Source of the DNA: Aphelocoma coerulescens
Taxonomy: Eukaryota > Chordata > Aves > Passeriformes > Corvidae
Length of the DNA stretch: 64,000 nucleotides
Direction of reading: 5' to 3'
NCBI RefSeq assembly: GCF_041296385.1
Contig: NC_091023.1
Span: 22,934,924-22,998,923, forward strand
Shown: one piece after another, positions 38,641 to 48,236 of the stretch
Numbering within the stretch: position 1 is the first letter of the stretch
How the letters are laid out: every line of letters begins with the position of its first letter
Notes under the pieces: generated by a model
The model's database searches: none
What the model was told of the DNA's origin: nothing
What the model saw: only the letters and a program-made list of their open reading frames with translations
Made by a program: the position numbers and the translations under genes

Positions 38641-41640
38641 TGCTCTGGTAGTGATCCAATTTGACTCTACCTGGCTGCTGCCTCTGCCTCATCTCAGGTT
38701 CCAAAACAAAGCTGGGGTTCCTTCAGTCCTCTGAAACTGTCACTTCTTACAAATCCACAGTCACGGGTCGGGGGATGTCTCCTTCAGCTGCTGTAAAACT
38801 CTTGCATGCCAATTTTTTGGATAAGTCATTACAAAAAAATAGTCTGGTTTTCATAGCTGAAATTCAATTCCCTTCTGTGTTATTCTGAGATTAGGTCACT
38901 GTTGAGTGTGTGTGTGTGTGCTATGACATTTTCCCCCAAATATTTTGCAGAAGAATCTGAGCACTTCTTGCTTTTGTACCTTATTTTTGACAATTAACCA
39001 TTGTACCATAATTCAGATCATTTTTGTTCCTACTGAACTTGAGTTTTTCTTGTGTCATTATTTTCCTCTGGCTAATGTCTGTAATTTATAGCTTGAAATT
39101 AACATTTATGGCTCTTAGCTTCCCTCTTTTCTGTTATATTTATATCAGCTCCCACTTCCCCTCGAAGTGACACTGTTTTATAGGTTTTTCTCTTTGTTTT
39201 TTTTTTTTATTTTTTCCTTTTGTGCCAACTTACTTTCTCAACTACAGAATAAAGCCTTGTAAACATCTTGTAAAATGTTAACTGATCCCAAGTATCATTC
39301 CTATACTTCAATTTAATTTGCCCTTCTCCACTGAATGCTCTGATAATTGCTTTCAGCTTAGTAAAACCATCCCTTAGAGCAGTAAGTGTGTTAACTGGTG
39401 GGAGCTTTATTCTTATTACACATAATGAGCATAATTAATGTGATTTCACGAGGACTGGGTGTCATCAGCAAACTGCTGTAATCCAGGTCATTGCAGTGTG
39501 TGAATCCCAGCTGAAACTGTATTTTCCCAAACCCCTGTATTCCTCTCTAATTAAATTTGGGATTCTCTGCTTGCATGTTTTTGTTGCTGAGGCCATGCAG
39601 TCAGTCAATATGCTACATGTATTTGTAGCAGTTCTGTAGCCACAAAAACACCACTAGAGAAAGATCATGGTGTTGGGAGCCGTCTCTGCACCATCCTCAT
39701 TTTCCTTGGAGGAAGGAGAAGCAGTGTGGGGAAATGTGTGCCCCTGCGCTGTGAAGCGTGCTGTCCAGACACCTGTACATAACGTGGAGTTAAAGAGGGG
39801 AAATAATGGGGGAACCAGTTCTGTTGTCATTTCCATTTGGATCATCCTCATCATCACATTTCAGGGTGACAGGTACAGAAATAATGTGTGAAAGTCTCCT
39901 TCCATGGTGCATTCTGAAAGGCTGCACCTGCGTTTGAGTAGAGGCGTGAGATAAGGATTTGAGCTGTCTGTGGTACGAGGGGACTCCTGCATCTATGGAA
40001 AACTAAATTATGCTTTAGCACCAAATACATTTGAGTGGATTGGGAAAGACTCTTGGGAAGATGCTGAGTCTTTCTGCTATGATATTTTCTGGTAATTAAA
40101 CAGTTCTCTATTTTATAATAGTTAGTGAAAATGAGAGTGGTTGGAAGGGTTATTTCTGTCTGTTACTATTAGATTCTCCAGATTTGCTGACCCTGAATAA
40201 TTAAATGTTTTTGATCACTCTGTTTATATTACCTAGAACTGAAGTAATTCTGATCCTTCAGCAAACTTGAAGCACAGCATGGAACATACTGAAAGGCGCC
40301 AAAAGATGAAACGTTTCAGTTTTGTGGTTCACATCTGTCTGTCCTGAGACCAGGAGACCATTATAATACACTTAGACCATTTAAAAGCTCCTCAAGGTTG
40401 AAAGCCCTGATTAGGGCAGTATCTGTTCACATGTGGGAGCCCTGCCTGTGCCAAACCTGGGAGCAAGGAGCCCTTGGGTCCCTTATCCATGGGAAAAGAT
40501 GTTAATAACTTCGGGTAGTGGGGGAAAAAATAAGGGGAAAATGTAATCAAGGAGACCCTGACACTGAAGTGGAAATAGCAATGTACACATCCATCAGTTC
40601 TTACTGTTTTTACAGAGAGTATAAAATATTTAAACTGAAGCCATTAATCATCCTGCTCCTCCGTTCTAATCCATGGGAACCACAGGAGGTCACCAAATAT
40701 GCATTTAATATAAAAGAATGAAGAATATTGGAGGGAAAAGTAGTGTAGTCTAAGAGCTAGAAATGCTAAGAGAAAAAAAAAATCTCAAGCAGAAATTTTG
40801 CTAAAAAGTAAAATATTATTTTTATAATGTTCTGTTGGAAAATCATTACATTTTGGGCAGAAATTCAAAATGCATTTAGAATTAGTTAAAAAAATATCTA
40901 ATATGGAAATTGATTTTACTTCTTGATTTTTTTTTTTTAAGATACTGCTGGATAGGAACATTCTCTATTTTGTTTATTTTGATAAAATCCCAATATTTCT
41001 CATGGAAAACAGATGCTTCTTGCAGCAGCCATTGCCAGGTTCATATTCCAGGTTTCCATCAGGTAATTTTGATGGATGTTTTAAACCCCTCACACCCTAC
41101 TGGGTTTTGTGCCCTGGGCTGATATTTTCCCCCCAATTTCAATACCTGAAGGTGAGAGGGGATGGGGGTGCCTTTCCCTGCCTTCACTGGGTGTCGGTGT
41201 GGAGAGGAAATACAAGGGCTGTGGCTAAGCTGCATCCCTGTGATTTATCCAATATTGTTTGAGTTTCCTGGAGCAGCCTGGCTATGGATTAATTTATTTA
41301 TTTACTGGTACAATGGTGCGTGGAGCCAGAGCTGGCGCTGCTGGGAGGGGATACCTTGGTGTAGGGAGAAGAGGGGTGGCAGAAGGAGACTTTTACTGCC
41401 CAGCCAAGGGCTGGAGGGTGGAAATATTTCCATTATGTTCCCAGGTATCCCACGCCTGCTGAAAGAGCTCAAAGAGCTCTGCTGTGCCTTGTGCCGCTCG
41501 GGAATGCGGGAGGGACGGAGCACACGGCACAACCGTGGGCTTCCAAAACCTGCATTCAGCCTTGGCACAATACAGCCACTGTGGAAGAAGACATTAGGAA
41601 CAAAAAATAAAGCTTGAAGCTTCAAGAGCAGGCTGCCAGA
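38640..41640. other. Non-coding DNA, no gene seen
   Basis: The TG microsatellite is at 38906 and a poly(T) run near 39196-39210. CACATAATGAGCATAATTAA near 39419-39438 is a modest motif cluster. The 151-codon plus frame at 41162-41617 is unrecognised. Confidence 0.55.
38906..38920 (+). repeat. Short (TG)n microsatellite
   Basis: About seven TG dinucleotides occur inside otherwise unremarkable T-rich DNA. Confidence 0.8.
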
Positions 41641-41945
41641 ATTATTAAGAAAAACATCAAAATGATGCCATTAAAAACAGATGGGGATTCTATAAAGTAT
41701 TGAAAAGAAAATGTTTAATTATGAGCCTTATGCAAAACCCATCAAAGTTGGATTAATATTATAGTGCTGTTGCTGTAGAGGGTTTAAGTAGTCCGTGGTG
41801 GAACATTAATCTTTCACTCCTTTAGAAATAATGTTTTCCTTTTGTTGATGACAAATTCCATCTCTTCACTGTTGAAATCATATATCCAGATTAATAGCAT
41901 CTAACATAATGAAATCAAAAGGCGCAGGTAATATGGATTAGTTTA
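41640..41945. promoter_or_regulatory. Candidate conserved element
   Basis: GTTTAATTATGAGCC, TTATGCAAAACCCATCAAAG, GGATTAATATTATAGTGC, ACATTAATCTTTCACTCC, CAGATTAATAGC and AATCAAAAGGCGCAGG occur within 300 bases. ATCAAAG is a TCF/LEF core, and the others are homeodomain or POU-like. No long open frame crosses it. Confidence 0.3.
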
Positions 41946-42631
41946 GAAAACAACAACAACGAGGGGAAAAAAAAGCCCCGAGGGGGAAAAAAAGCATCAC
42001 TGGATGAGTGCTTTTGTCAACATCACTGTATTTTTTCCTGTTGCTAGAAGATAAAGGGGTAGTCTCTGTTCATAGGTATCCTTGTCTGTTTGGGATAGTG
42101 TGTCATGGATGTAGATCTATACTGTTTCTAGTAGTGCATCATACATGGGATGCTTTACAATTTTTTGGGGTGAGGGAGCCTTGTCTGTCTCAAGTTTCTG
42201 CCAGATTGCCTGTGGCTGCACAATCTGAACACCTCTGGCAAAAATTGCTGCTGTGAACTTGCCTCTCCCAGCTCAGCTGGCTGGGAAAGCCAGAAAGGGA
42301 TTTTGGGGTGCAATTCAATAAATGTATCTGAAGTGTGGCATTGGTGGTGTGAGGAGGGTTATTTTGAGAATGTAGGGCTGCTTTTCCCAGCCCCGCTTGA
42401 CATGGCATTGCTCTGCCCCCTCTGCCTGGGAGGGTTTTGGTGGGTGCTGTGCCCACACAAACCTGTCACTCCTTGGCATCCCCTATTCCTGCCAGGATCT
42501 GTGTTGACTCCCTGCATGAAGAGATTTGCACCCCAGGTCAAGAGTTTCAGACTTTTTCCTTCTTCATCAATTAGGTTGGGCATTGGAGGAGATGGCAAAT
42601 TTTTTTCACATGTGTCACGATGCTTTTGAAT

Positions 42632-42764
42632 TTCTGGAAGTGTCCAAGGCAAGATTGAAAGGGGACCTGATCTAGTGAGTGGCACCCCTGACCATGGCAG
42701 GGGATTGGAACTAAATGATCTTTAAGGACCCTTCCAACCCAAACCATTCTGTGATTCTGTGATT
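42632..42764 (+). mobile_element. CR1 retrotransposon 3' tail fragment
   Basis: This short copy starts near CTGGAAGTGTCCAAGGC and carries the avian CR1 3' terminal signature on the plus strand: CCATGGCAGGGGATTGGAAC, then AAATGATCTTTAAGGACC, then CTTCCAACCCAAACCATTC, ending in two copies of the ATTCTGTG octamer. Only about 130 bases remain, which is typical of heavily 5'-truncated CR1 insertions. Inside it, the segment between AGTGTCCAAGGC and CCATGGCAGG differs clearly from the consensus I remember, so it is fairly old. It has no coding capacity. Confidence 0.9.
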
Positions 42765-43155
42765 TCTTTCCCTGGTGGAGTTGGGCACAGGTGTGAGCTG
42801 CTGTTTTGGGTGGGAGAAAACTCCAAAATTAACCTTTCCCTCCAGCCTCTGTCATCCTGGTGTCTGAGCTTGGAACTCTTACATAGGGAGAGGAGATTTT
42901 GTTCCCATGTTTTCTCTCCTTGCCTGTTCTCTCTTTAGGTCGGGGCTGTAGTGCTGGGTGCATCAAGCCATGTGTTGGGATTCGCTGCCCTGGCCCTCCA
43001 TCATGTGTCTTTCCAACATTTCCACCCAACTCTTTGTGCACAAAGCTCTACCTGTGCTGCTTAAAACACAACTGCTTTCTCAATGAACCACAGGGTGAAA
43101 AACCTGTTGCTGTATTCACTTAATACTACAGGAACAATTTTTCTTCTTCCCTTCA

Positions 43156-43177
43156 CCCCCCCAAAAAAAAAAAAAAA
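43156..43177. repeat. C7-A15 homopolymer pair
   Basis: Seven C residues are followed by about fifteen A residues and then TTAAAATAATC. It is simple sequence, with no sign of a retrotransposed gene upstream. Confidence 0.8.
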
Positions 43178-44945
43178 TTAAAATAATCTGTGCTTTATTG
43201 AATTGCCAGGTACACCAAAAGCAGGCTCTTATTTTAGTAAAAATATCAACACTGACTGCCAAGGTAGATTTAAGGTATTCATTACAAAATATTTTGTCCT
43301 GGGCTTTAAGAATAATGCGCTTTCAGTACAAAGAAATGGTTATTCCGAACATTGGACTTTTTTTTCTTTTAGTTATTTACAATAGGTTTCAAGATTTAGA
43401 ATTACCATGAAAGATTTACTTATATTGCAGTTCATGTAAAATTTAAAATCAATAAAGTAAATAAATTTAGCTTGTCTGCCTGAATCGATTTCCTCCTATG
43501 CTAACGCGGCCCTGTAGTGCTGCACTTCCTTATCTCCCATGTCATCCTCCTGTGATAGTCTCGGGCTTGAATGGTGCTGTGTTATCATGTCCTTTGCAAC
43601 ATAGTGTTCCTCTGAGCCTCCTGCCACTTCAGTATTTCAAACCTGGGTTTGGAGCCTCACCTCCCAGTGGGTGGGGAGCTGCTGGTGCTGGCAGCCAGGA
43701 CCCAGCTTCCTCCCCCTTGGAGCAGCCCTGTGCTCTCACAGCTGGTACTGGAGAAGGGGAATATTGCTGCCTAAATAGTGGCAGGTATCTGGGCTTGGAC
43801 ACAGCCAAGATATGCATGGAAAAGGGCTGAAAGGTTCTTCAGCAGGGTAACCCCACTGGAGAGAGAAAATAATTGCTCCTTGTTTTTCCCACTTTTTTTT
43901 TTCTCCAAAAATGCCAATACTTGGGAACAAATAGAGCTTCCTTTTTAGCTTTTTATTATTTTTATTTTGTGTTTTGGCTTTTTTTTTTATTTGTAGGATT
44001 TTAATGATGATGAAAAGCAAATGTGCTCCTCCACCCTTTGGATTGGTATTTTCCTCAGCGTGAGATGGGGCAACTGCAGTGTGCACAGAAAGAGGAGAGA
44101 CCCTCAGTGATGGATTTTCATTGGGTTTGTCCTCTTTCTTATACAGATGCCTCGGTCAGTTGTCAAAACTGACACACCTGTGGGAGATGCCCTGGCATGA
44201 CTGAAATGCCAGGCTGCAGGAAAGCACTTGGTCAGGAGTGCAGTAGCCAGTTCTAGGTTTTACCCTTGGTAGTCCCATCAGCATTCCCCATGGAATCACA
44301 AATGATAACATAAACCACGCACCTACCTTGCAGTAGTCGAGTGTGCTCAGCAGACACAGCTGCCCCATTCATAGGATTTGCAACAATAATAATCTAAAAC
44401 TGATGAACTTTAAAAATATTGGATTTACTTATTAAAAAAGGAAACACATAAATACAAATGCTTTGATTCTGGGTCTGGCAAAAGGGTAACTTTTTATAGC
44501 CACACAAACAATGTTCTTTTAGGGCAGTTCTCCAGTTTCATGTGTAGTGAAATGTTCCTTTTTTATTACTTGTGAAAGAAAACAAAATATCAACCCTGTC
44601 TGTCAGTGCTGCTGTTAAGATGGAGCACCCTTCCGGAAGCTGCAAGAGAGATGTCTATAAAATGTTAGGCTGACTTTAAAGAAAAACAAAAAGGAGAACA
44701 GAAAACAGAAAAAGAGAGGGCATAATGATATAATAATAATAAAAAAGAGGAACAGATCTCTTTCTGGTTTAAGTTGGGATAAATTCAAGTGGAACCAGTG
44801 ATGTACTGTATTTATACCAGCTCAGCAGCAAGAGGTTTGTGTATGTCCAAAATCAGGAGTTTGAGCAAATAAATACAAGCTATGTAATCAGTTTTATTTG
44901 TTTTCTGAGTCATGTCTGGTGCATGGAGGTGAAGAGGTTCCAGCT

Positions 44946-44972
44946 AGAGGAGTGGATTAGAGGAGTGGAGTC
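44946..44972 (+). repeat. Short tandem duplication
   Basis: TAGAGGAGTGGA occurs twice, with start points 14 bases apart. It is a small local duplication without coding context. Confidence 0.6.
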
Positions 44973-45234
44973 GTCCTTCTGGCTGGAGCTGATGGTGGAC
45001 TTGGAGCATTAAGCCATAGGAAGTTCAGGATCGCTGTTTCGGCTCTGTAGCTGCCAGCAGGTTTGCAGGTGATTTTGAGCATGATGTGATTCTAGCCCAA
45101 ATACAATTCTTGTATCCATCCTGGCCAGCCTTGGAGAAAACAGGACGTGCTGGATTGGGTACGTGCATTAATGACCAGCTTTCCCAGATGCAGAGCTGTA
45201 CAACTCCTGAGGCTGTTTCTCACTAGAAAACTTG

Positions 45235-45500
45235 GCTGAGATGTGGGGAATTGGGCTAATTAAGAAGATGTTAAACACAGCTCTGCAGTAACAGCAGCTG
45301 ACTGGCACGCTGTCTGGAACAGGAGGCTTACTGAGCCTGACTGTCACGAAGCTGGGAAAGGGAAGAGCCTGTAGTTTTATTAACTGCAAAATCGTCTTTG
45401 ATTGCATTAGCAAGGCTCTCCTGCAGCCACGAAGCCTAATTTTCCGGGGAAAGACGAGTGGGTGCCCGCAGGAGAACACTGTGCCCCGAAGGTCAGCCCG
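45235..45500. promoter_or_regulatory. Candidate conserved element within a 144-codon chance frame
   Basis: GGGCTAATTAAGAAGATG (45253), TTTTATTAACTGCAAAATCG and TCTTTGATTGCATTAGC lie with TGACTGGCACGCTGTCTGG between them, and CpG density rises toward 45500. A minus-strand frame of 144 codons (45168-45602) spans it. I recognise no domain in that frame. Its Ser/Pro/Cys-rich composition, with no splice context, argues against a real protein. Confidence 0.28.
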
Positions 45501-46944
45501 GGCTTTCATTTCTTCCCCCTGTTTTTTGATAAAGAGCTCTATGTTGTCAGAAATGAGCAGTGGTGGTTGCCCTCCTAAGTACCTACGGATAGGCTTGAAC
45601 AAGTGCTTAGTCTAAAAACTGCGGAGCGTCAAGTCAAGAGACTCCAGTCCTGTTCTGCACTGCTGGGAGCCAGAGCTTCTCCTGGCGCCCAGATAAGGGC
45701 AAGAAAAGGGCTGTAGTCACCCATTCAGAAATGGTTCAGAAATGCCAGCCCAGACTTTTGAGATCTTTTTCCTTTCTAATTTGTCTATTTAGTAAATAGG
45801 TAAAAAAATTAATCCCATACACTGCCACTTTTAATTCTGTTATCTGCTGGTTTTCCACTGGGGACATAAGCTCTGTCCCTGCGTGAGGTGGGACTGAGGT
45901 TTAATTCTGCACCCAAGAAGGGGCAATGCTCTGCTGCTCTGCAGGAAGAACTCGGTCCAAAGTAGAAACACTCAGGACCAGCTAGGAATATTTCTGAGCA
46001 TATGTAATCAGTGCAGAGCTCGTAGACTTTATTTAAACCTTCAACTTTTCTACACTTAGATTGTCACACATTTTAAGCGTATCCACCAAGTAATCACTTC
46101 CACTCCTTGTGTTTAGATTTGCAGAATTTGATTTTGATTTTTTTTTTTAAATAGAGGTTTTCTTTTTCCTTTCAAGTAGTGAAAGCACCCTCTCCTCCCT
46201 GGGGCAGACAGGGGCACTGGTATCTGTGAGGTTTTCCTGTTCAACCTGAAGATGCTGAGCTGGCTCCCTGATGCTCATTGAGGTGCCTTAACTCAGCCAC
46301 ACAGCGACTTCTGCCTGTTGTTTTGCAGAGTTCATAGGCATAACAGCAGAGAAATATGAAGCTGAGTAATTTACTGACTAAATACCATATGGTTAATCCA
46401 GTATTTCCTCTGGAGAGGGGGTGATATGATAACAGATTGTGGTTTTAATTTTAGTGGCTACGAATGCGTGATCCTGTGCAGTTTGGGGTGCATTAATTAG
46501 GATGTGAGAATAGCTGAAAACAGATAAAGAGGTGGGTCAGGATGACAAGCTCTTATGTTATTGACTTTGCCATATCAAGTATTTTCATTGATCCAGCTGC
46601 TGGACTCTTGTATACACTCCTCCACCTTGAGTTGTAGATGAGATTAAATTCATGTCTGTGCTCATCTTTCTCAAGACAAGTAAAAAAAAAATACTGGAGG
46701 AGGGACATGGTATCAAATGGGCAGCCTTGGTTTACAGAGGTGCCTGGTTTTCTTGTTCCCATATGCATAAACCCAGCTGTGGATGTCAAGCTCTCCCAGT
46801 GTTTCACCTTCTGTGGTTTTATCCACACTGAACGTTCAGAAGTTGCTGTGAACAAAGTGTTTGTGCAAACCATGGAAGCATAAAGTAGTATCTTAGCCCT
46901 GATTAATTTAATGGTGTCTCCAGAAAGCTGGAAAACTACCCACA

Positions 46945-46996
<52 letters not shown>

Positions 46997-47395
46997 ATTC
47001 TCTCCAGGCACCAAAGAGCATAGAAGTCCATTTCCATAGTGTAAGGAAAATATGAGATGATAGAACAGTGGTACATATGGATTTGGGGCAAACTTGGCTT
47101 GACCCCACTCAATCCTTGGTTTCCCTGTGGCTGGAGGGGATGTGAAGGACGTCCCCATCCCTGCCATGTGCTCCAGAAAGCAGGATGGAGGGTCTTAATG
47201 ATGTCTTAGTGTGGGCAAAATGACAGGGCTTGTTTGCTGTTTTTGCTCTTACAACACAGAGTTTGGAATGCAAATAGATTTAGAAGGTTTTTAACAATTA
47301 TTATTTCAGTCATTTTATTGGTCAGCTCCAGCTGCTGCCATTTCAGGTTGATGATGGCTGTCTTCTGTCCTCTCACACGAGTCCTGTGTGATCCT
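45500..47395. other. Non-coding DNA, no gene seen
   Basis: Apart from the poly(A) run, this is ordinary sequence. The 204-codon minus frame (46553-47167), the longest in the window, includes about 16 Phe codons made by the poly(A) tract and is not accepted as a gene. Confidence 0.6.
46946..46994. repeat. 49-base uninterrupted poly(A) run
   Basis: An unbroken run of 49 A residues lies between CACAC and GAATTC. It opens long poly(Phe) frames on the minus strand, which are artefacts. No AATAAA lies in the 30 bases before it, and the DNA before it shows no recognisable coding sequence or SINE, so a retrogene tail is not supported. CR1 elements do not end in poly(A). It may be a homopolymer microsatellite, and its assembled length is uncertain. 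Confidence 0.9.
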
Positions 47396-48130
47396 AGGTA
47401 CGAGCGCATCCCGCGGCACCACCGAGCTCCCCGTGCCCGGAGGGGCCGGAGCTCAGTATTTTGCATGGCCCCAGCGTGGTTTCTCTGCGCTATCTCCAAA
47501 ATCAGCCCCGCACCTCCTCCTCCTCGTTTATCAGCCAGAGCACACAGATAACATCCTCGTGACGTGGCCCTGACCTTTGTCAACCTTTGTTAAGGCTCCA
47601 TCTGAAGTCCGGCCGAGTGTTTGTAAACAGGATGTAATTAAGGCTGGGAACTGACAGCGCCTGATGGGAGGACAATGCGGAGCTGGCGGGACCCGGGCTG
47701 TCAGATGTCCGCCCGCATTGTGCTGCCGGTGCCGTCGTGGTAATTGGTGTCCTCTGGCCGAAGGAAGTGCACTCAACTCGGATTAATCTGCCGCAGTGCG
47801 GGGGCCATCCCTGCGAGCGCGAGTGTTTCCTCCGATAAACCCCCGAGCGGGGCGGAGGCAGCGGCAGGAGCTGTGAAAGTCGAGACCGCGCTGACAGGTG
47901 CCCACCGAAAACTGGGAACAGGAAAGGTGTGGGGCGACAAAAGCTGGCAAAGACACGGCGTCTTCGCAGCTCGCCTTATCGGCCGGGCGAGCGGGGCAGG
48001 TCGAGGGCTTATCGCGGCTCGGGGCGGCTGGAGCGGGCGCAGGATGAGCCAGAGGAAGGGATGCGGATAACGCCGGCTGCGGGCACGGCTGGATGGGGCT
48101 GCAGGAGCGCCCCTGGCAGGGCTGGAGCAG
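47395..48130. promoter_or_regulatory. CpG island, candidate promoter
   Basis: By hand count there are about 63 CpG dinucleotides in 47401-48120, densest in 47941-48120. The flanking DNA carries only zero to two per 60 bases. The segment is clearly GC-rich, and its CpG frequency is near what its base composition predicts, the signature of a germline-unmethylated island. In vertebrates such islands mark promoters or developmental regulatory elements. There is no TATA box, as is usual for CpG-island promoters. Transcript direction is not decided by the sequence. A GTAATT donor-like site lies at 47740 on the plus strand. No recognised protein is encoded on either strand. It sits between a poly(A) run (46946-46994) and a CATA microsatellite (48171-48236). 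Confidence 0.8.
47633..47760. promoter_or_regulatory. Motif-dense core of the CpG island (SOX, TGACAG, TAATTA)
   Basis: ACAATGCGG (47672-47680) and its exact reverse complement CCGCATTGT (47713-47721) face each other across 32 bases. Both contain the SOX core ACAATG/CATTGT. TAATTA, a homeodomain core, is at 47635-47640 and TAATTG at 47741-47746. CTGACAG (47651) and CTGTCAG (47698) are MEIS/TGIF-type sites, and a further CTGACAG lies at 47891. The arrangement suggests a regulatory element bound by SOX and TALE homeodomain proteins. That is inference from short motifs, and no conservation test was possible. Confidence 0.4.
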
Positions 48131-48170
48131 CAGCTTTAGTCCCACGTTTTGCCCAGGACAAAGTTTAAAA

Positions 48171-48236
48171 TACATACATGCATACATACATACGTATATA
48201 TGTGTGTATATAACGTACATCTACACACATACATAG
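48171..48236. repeat. CATA/TATG compound microsatellite
   Basis: Imperfect (CATA)n units from TACATACATG to CATACATACG are followed by GTATATATGTGTGTATATA and then ACACACATACATAG. The tract is rich in alternating purine-pyrimidine steps. It directly bounds the CpG island on its right side. Confidence 0.85.

Larger units (their letters stand above)
42764..45235. other. Non-coding DNA, no gene seen
   Basis: Contains homopolymer runs (43156, 43890-43903, 43979-43990) and a small tandem duplication at 44946. Open frames reach 116 codons and are unrecognised. AATAAAGTAAATAAA at 43452-43466 resembles polyadenylation signals, but no upstream exon is evident. Confidence 0.5.

Noticed and set aside
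43452..43466. AATAAA signals as the 3' end of a gene
   Set aside because: Upstream sequence shows no exon or coding signal, and AATAAA is common in AT-rich DNA.
46553..47167. Longest open frame, 204 codons on the minus strand
   Set aside because: It is held open by the 49-base poly(A) tract (poly(Phe) in translation) and shows no recognisable domain.
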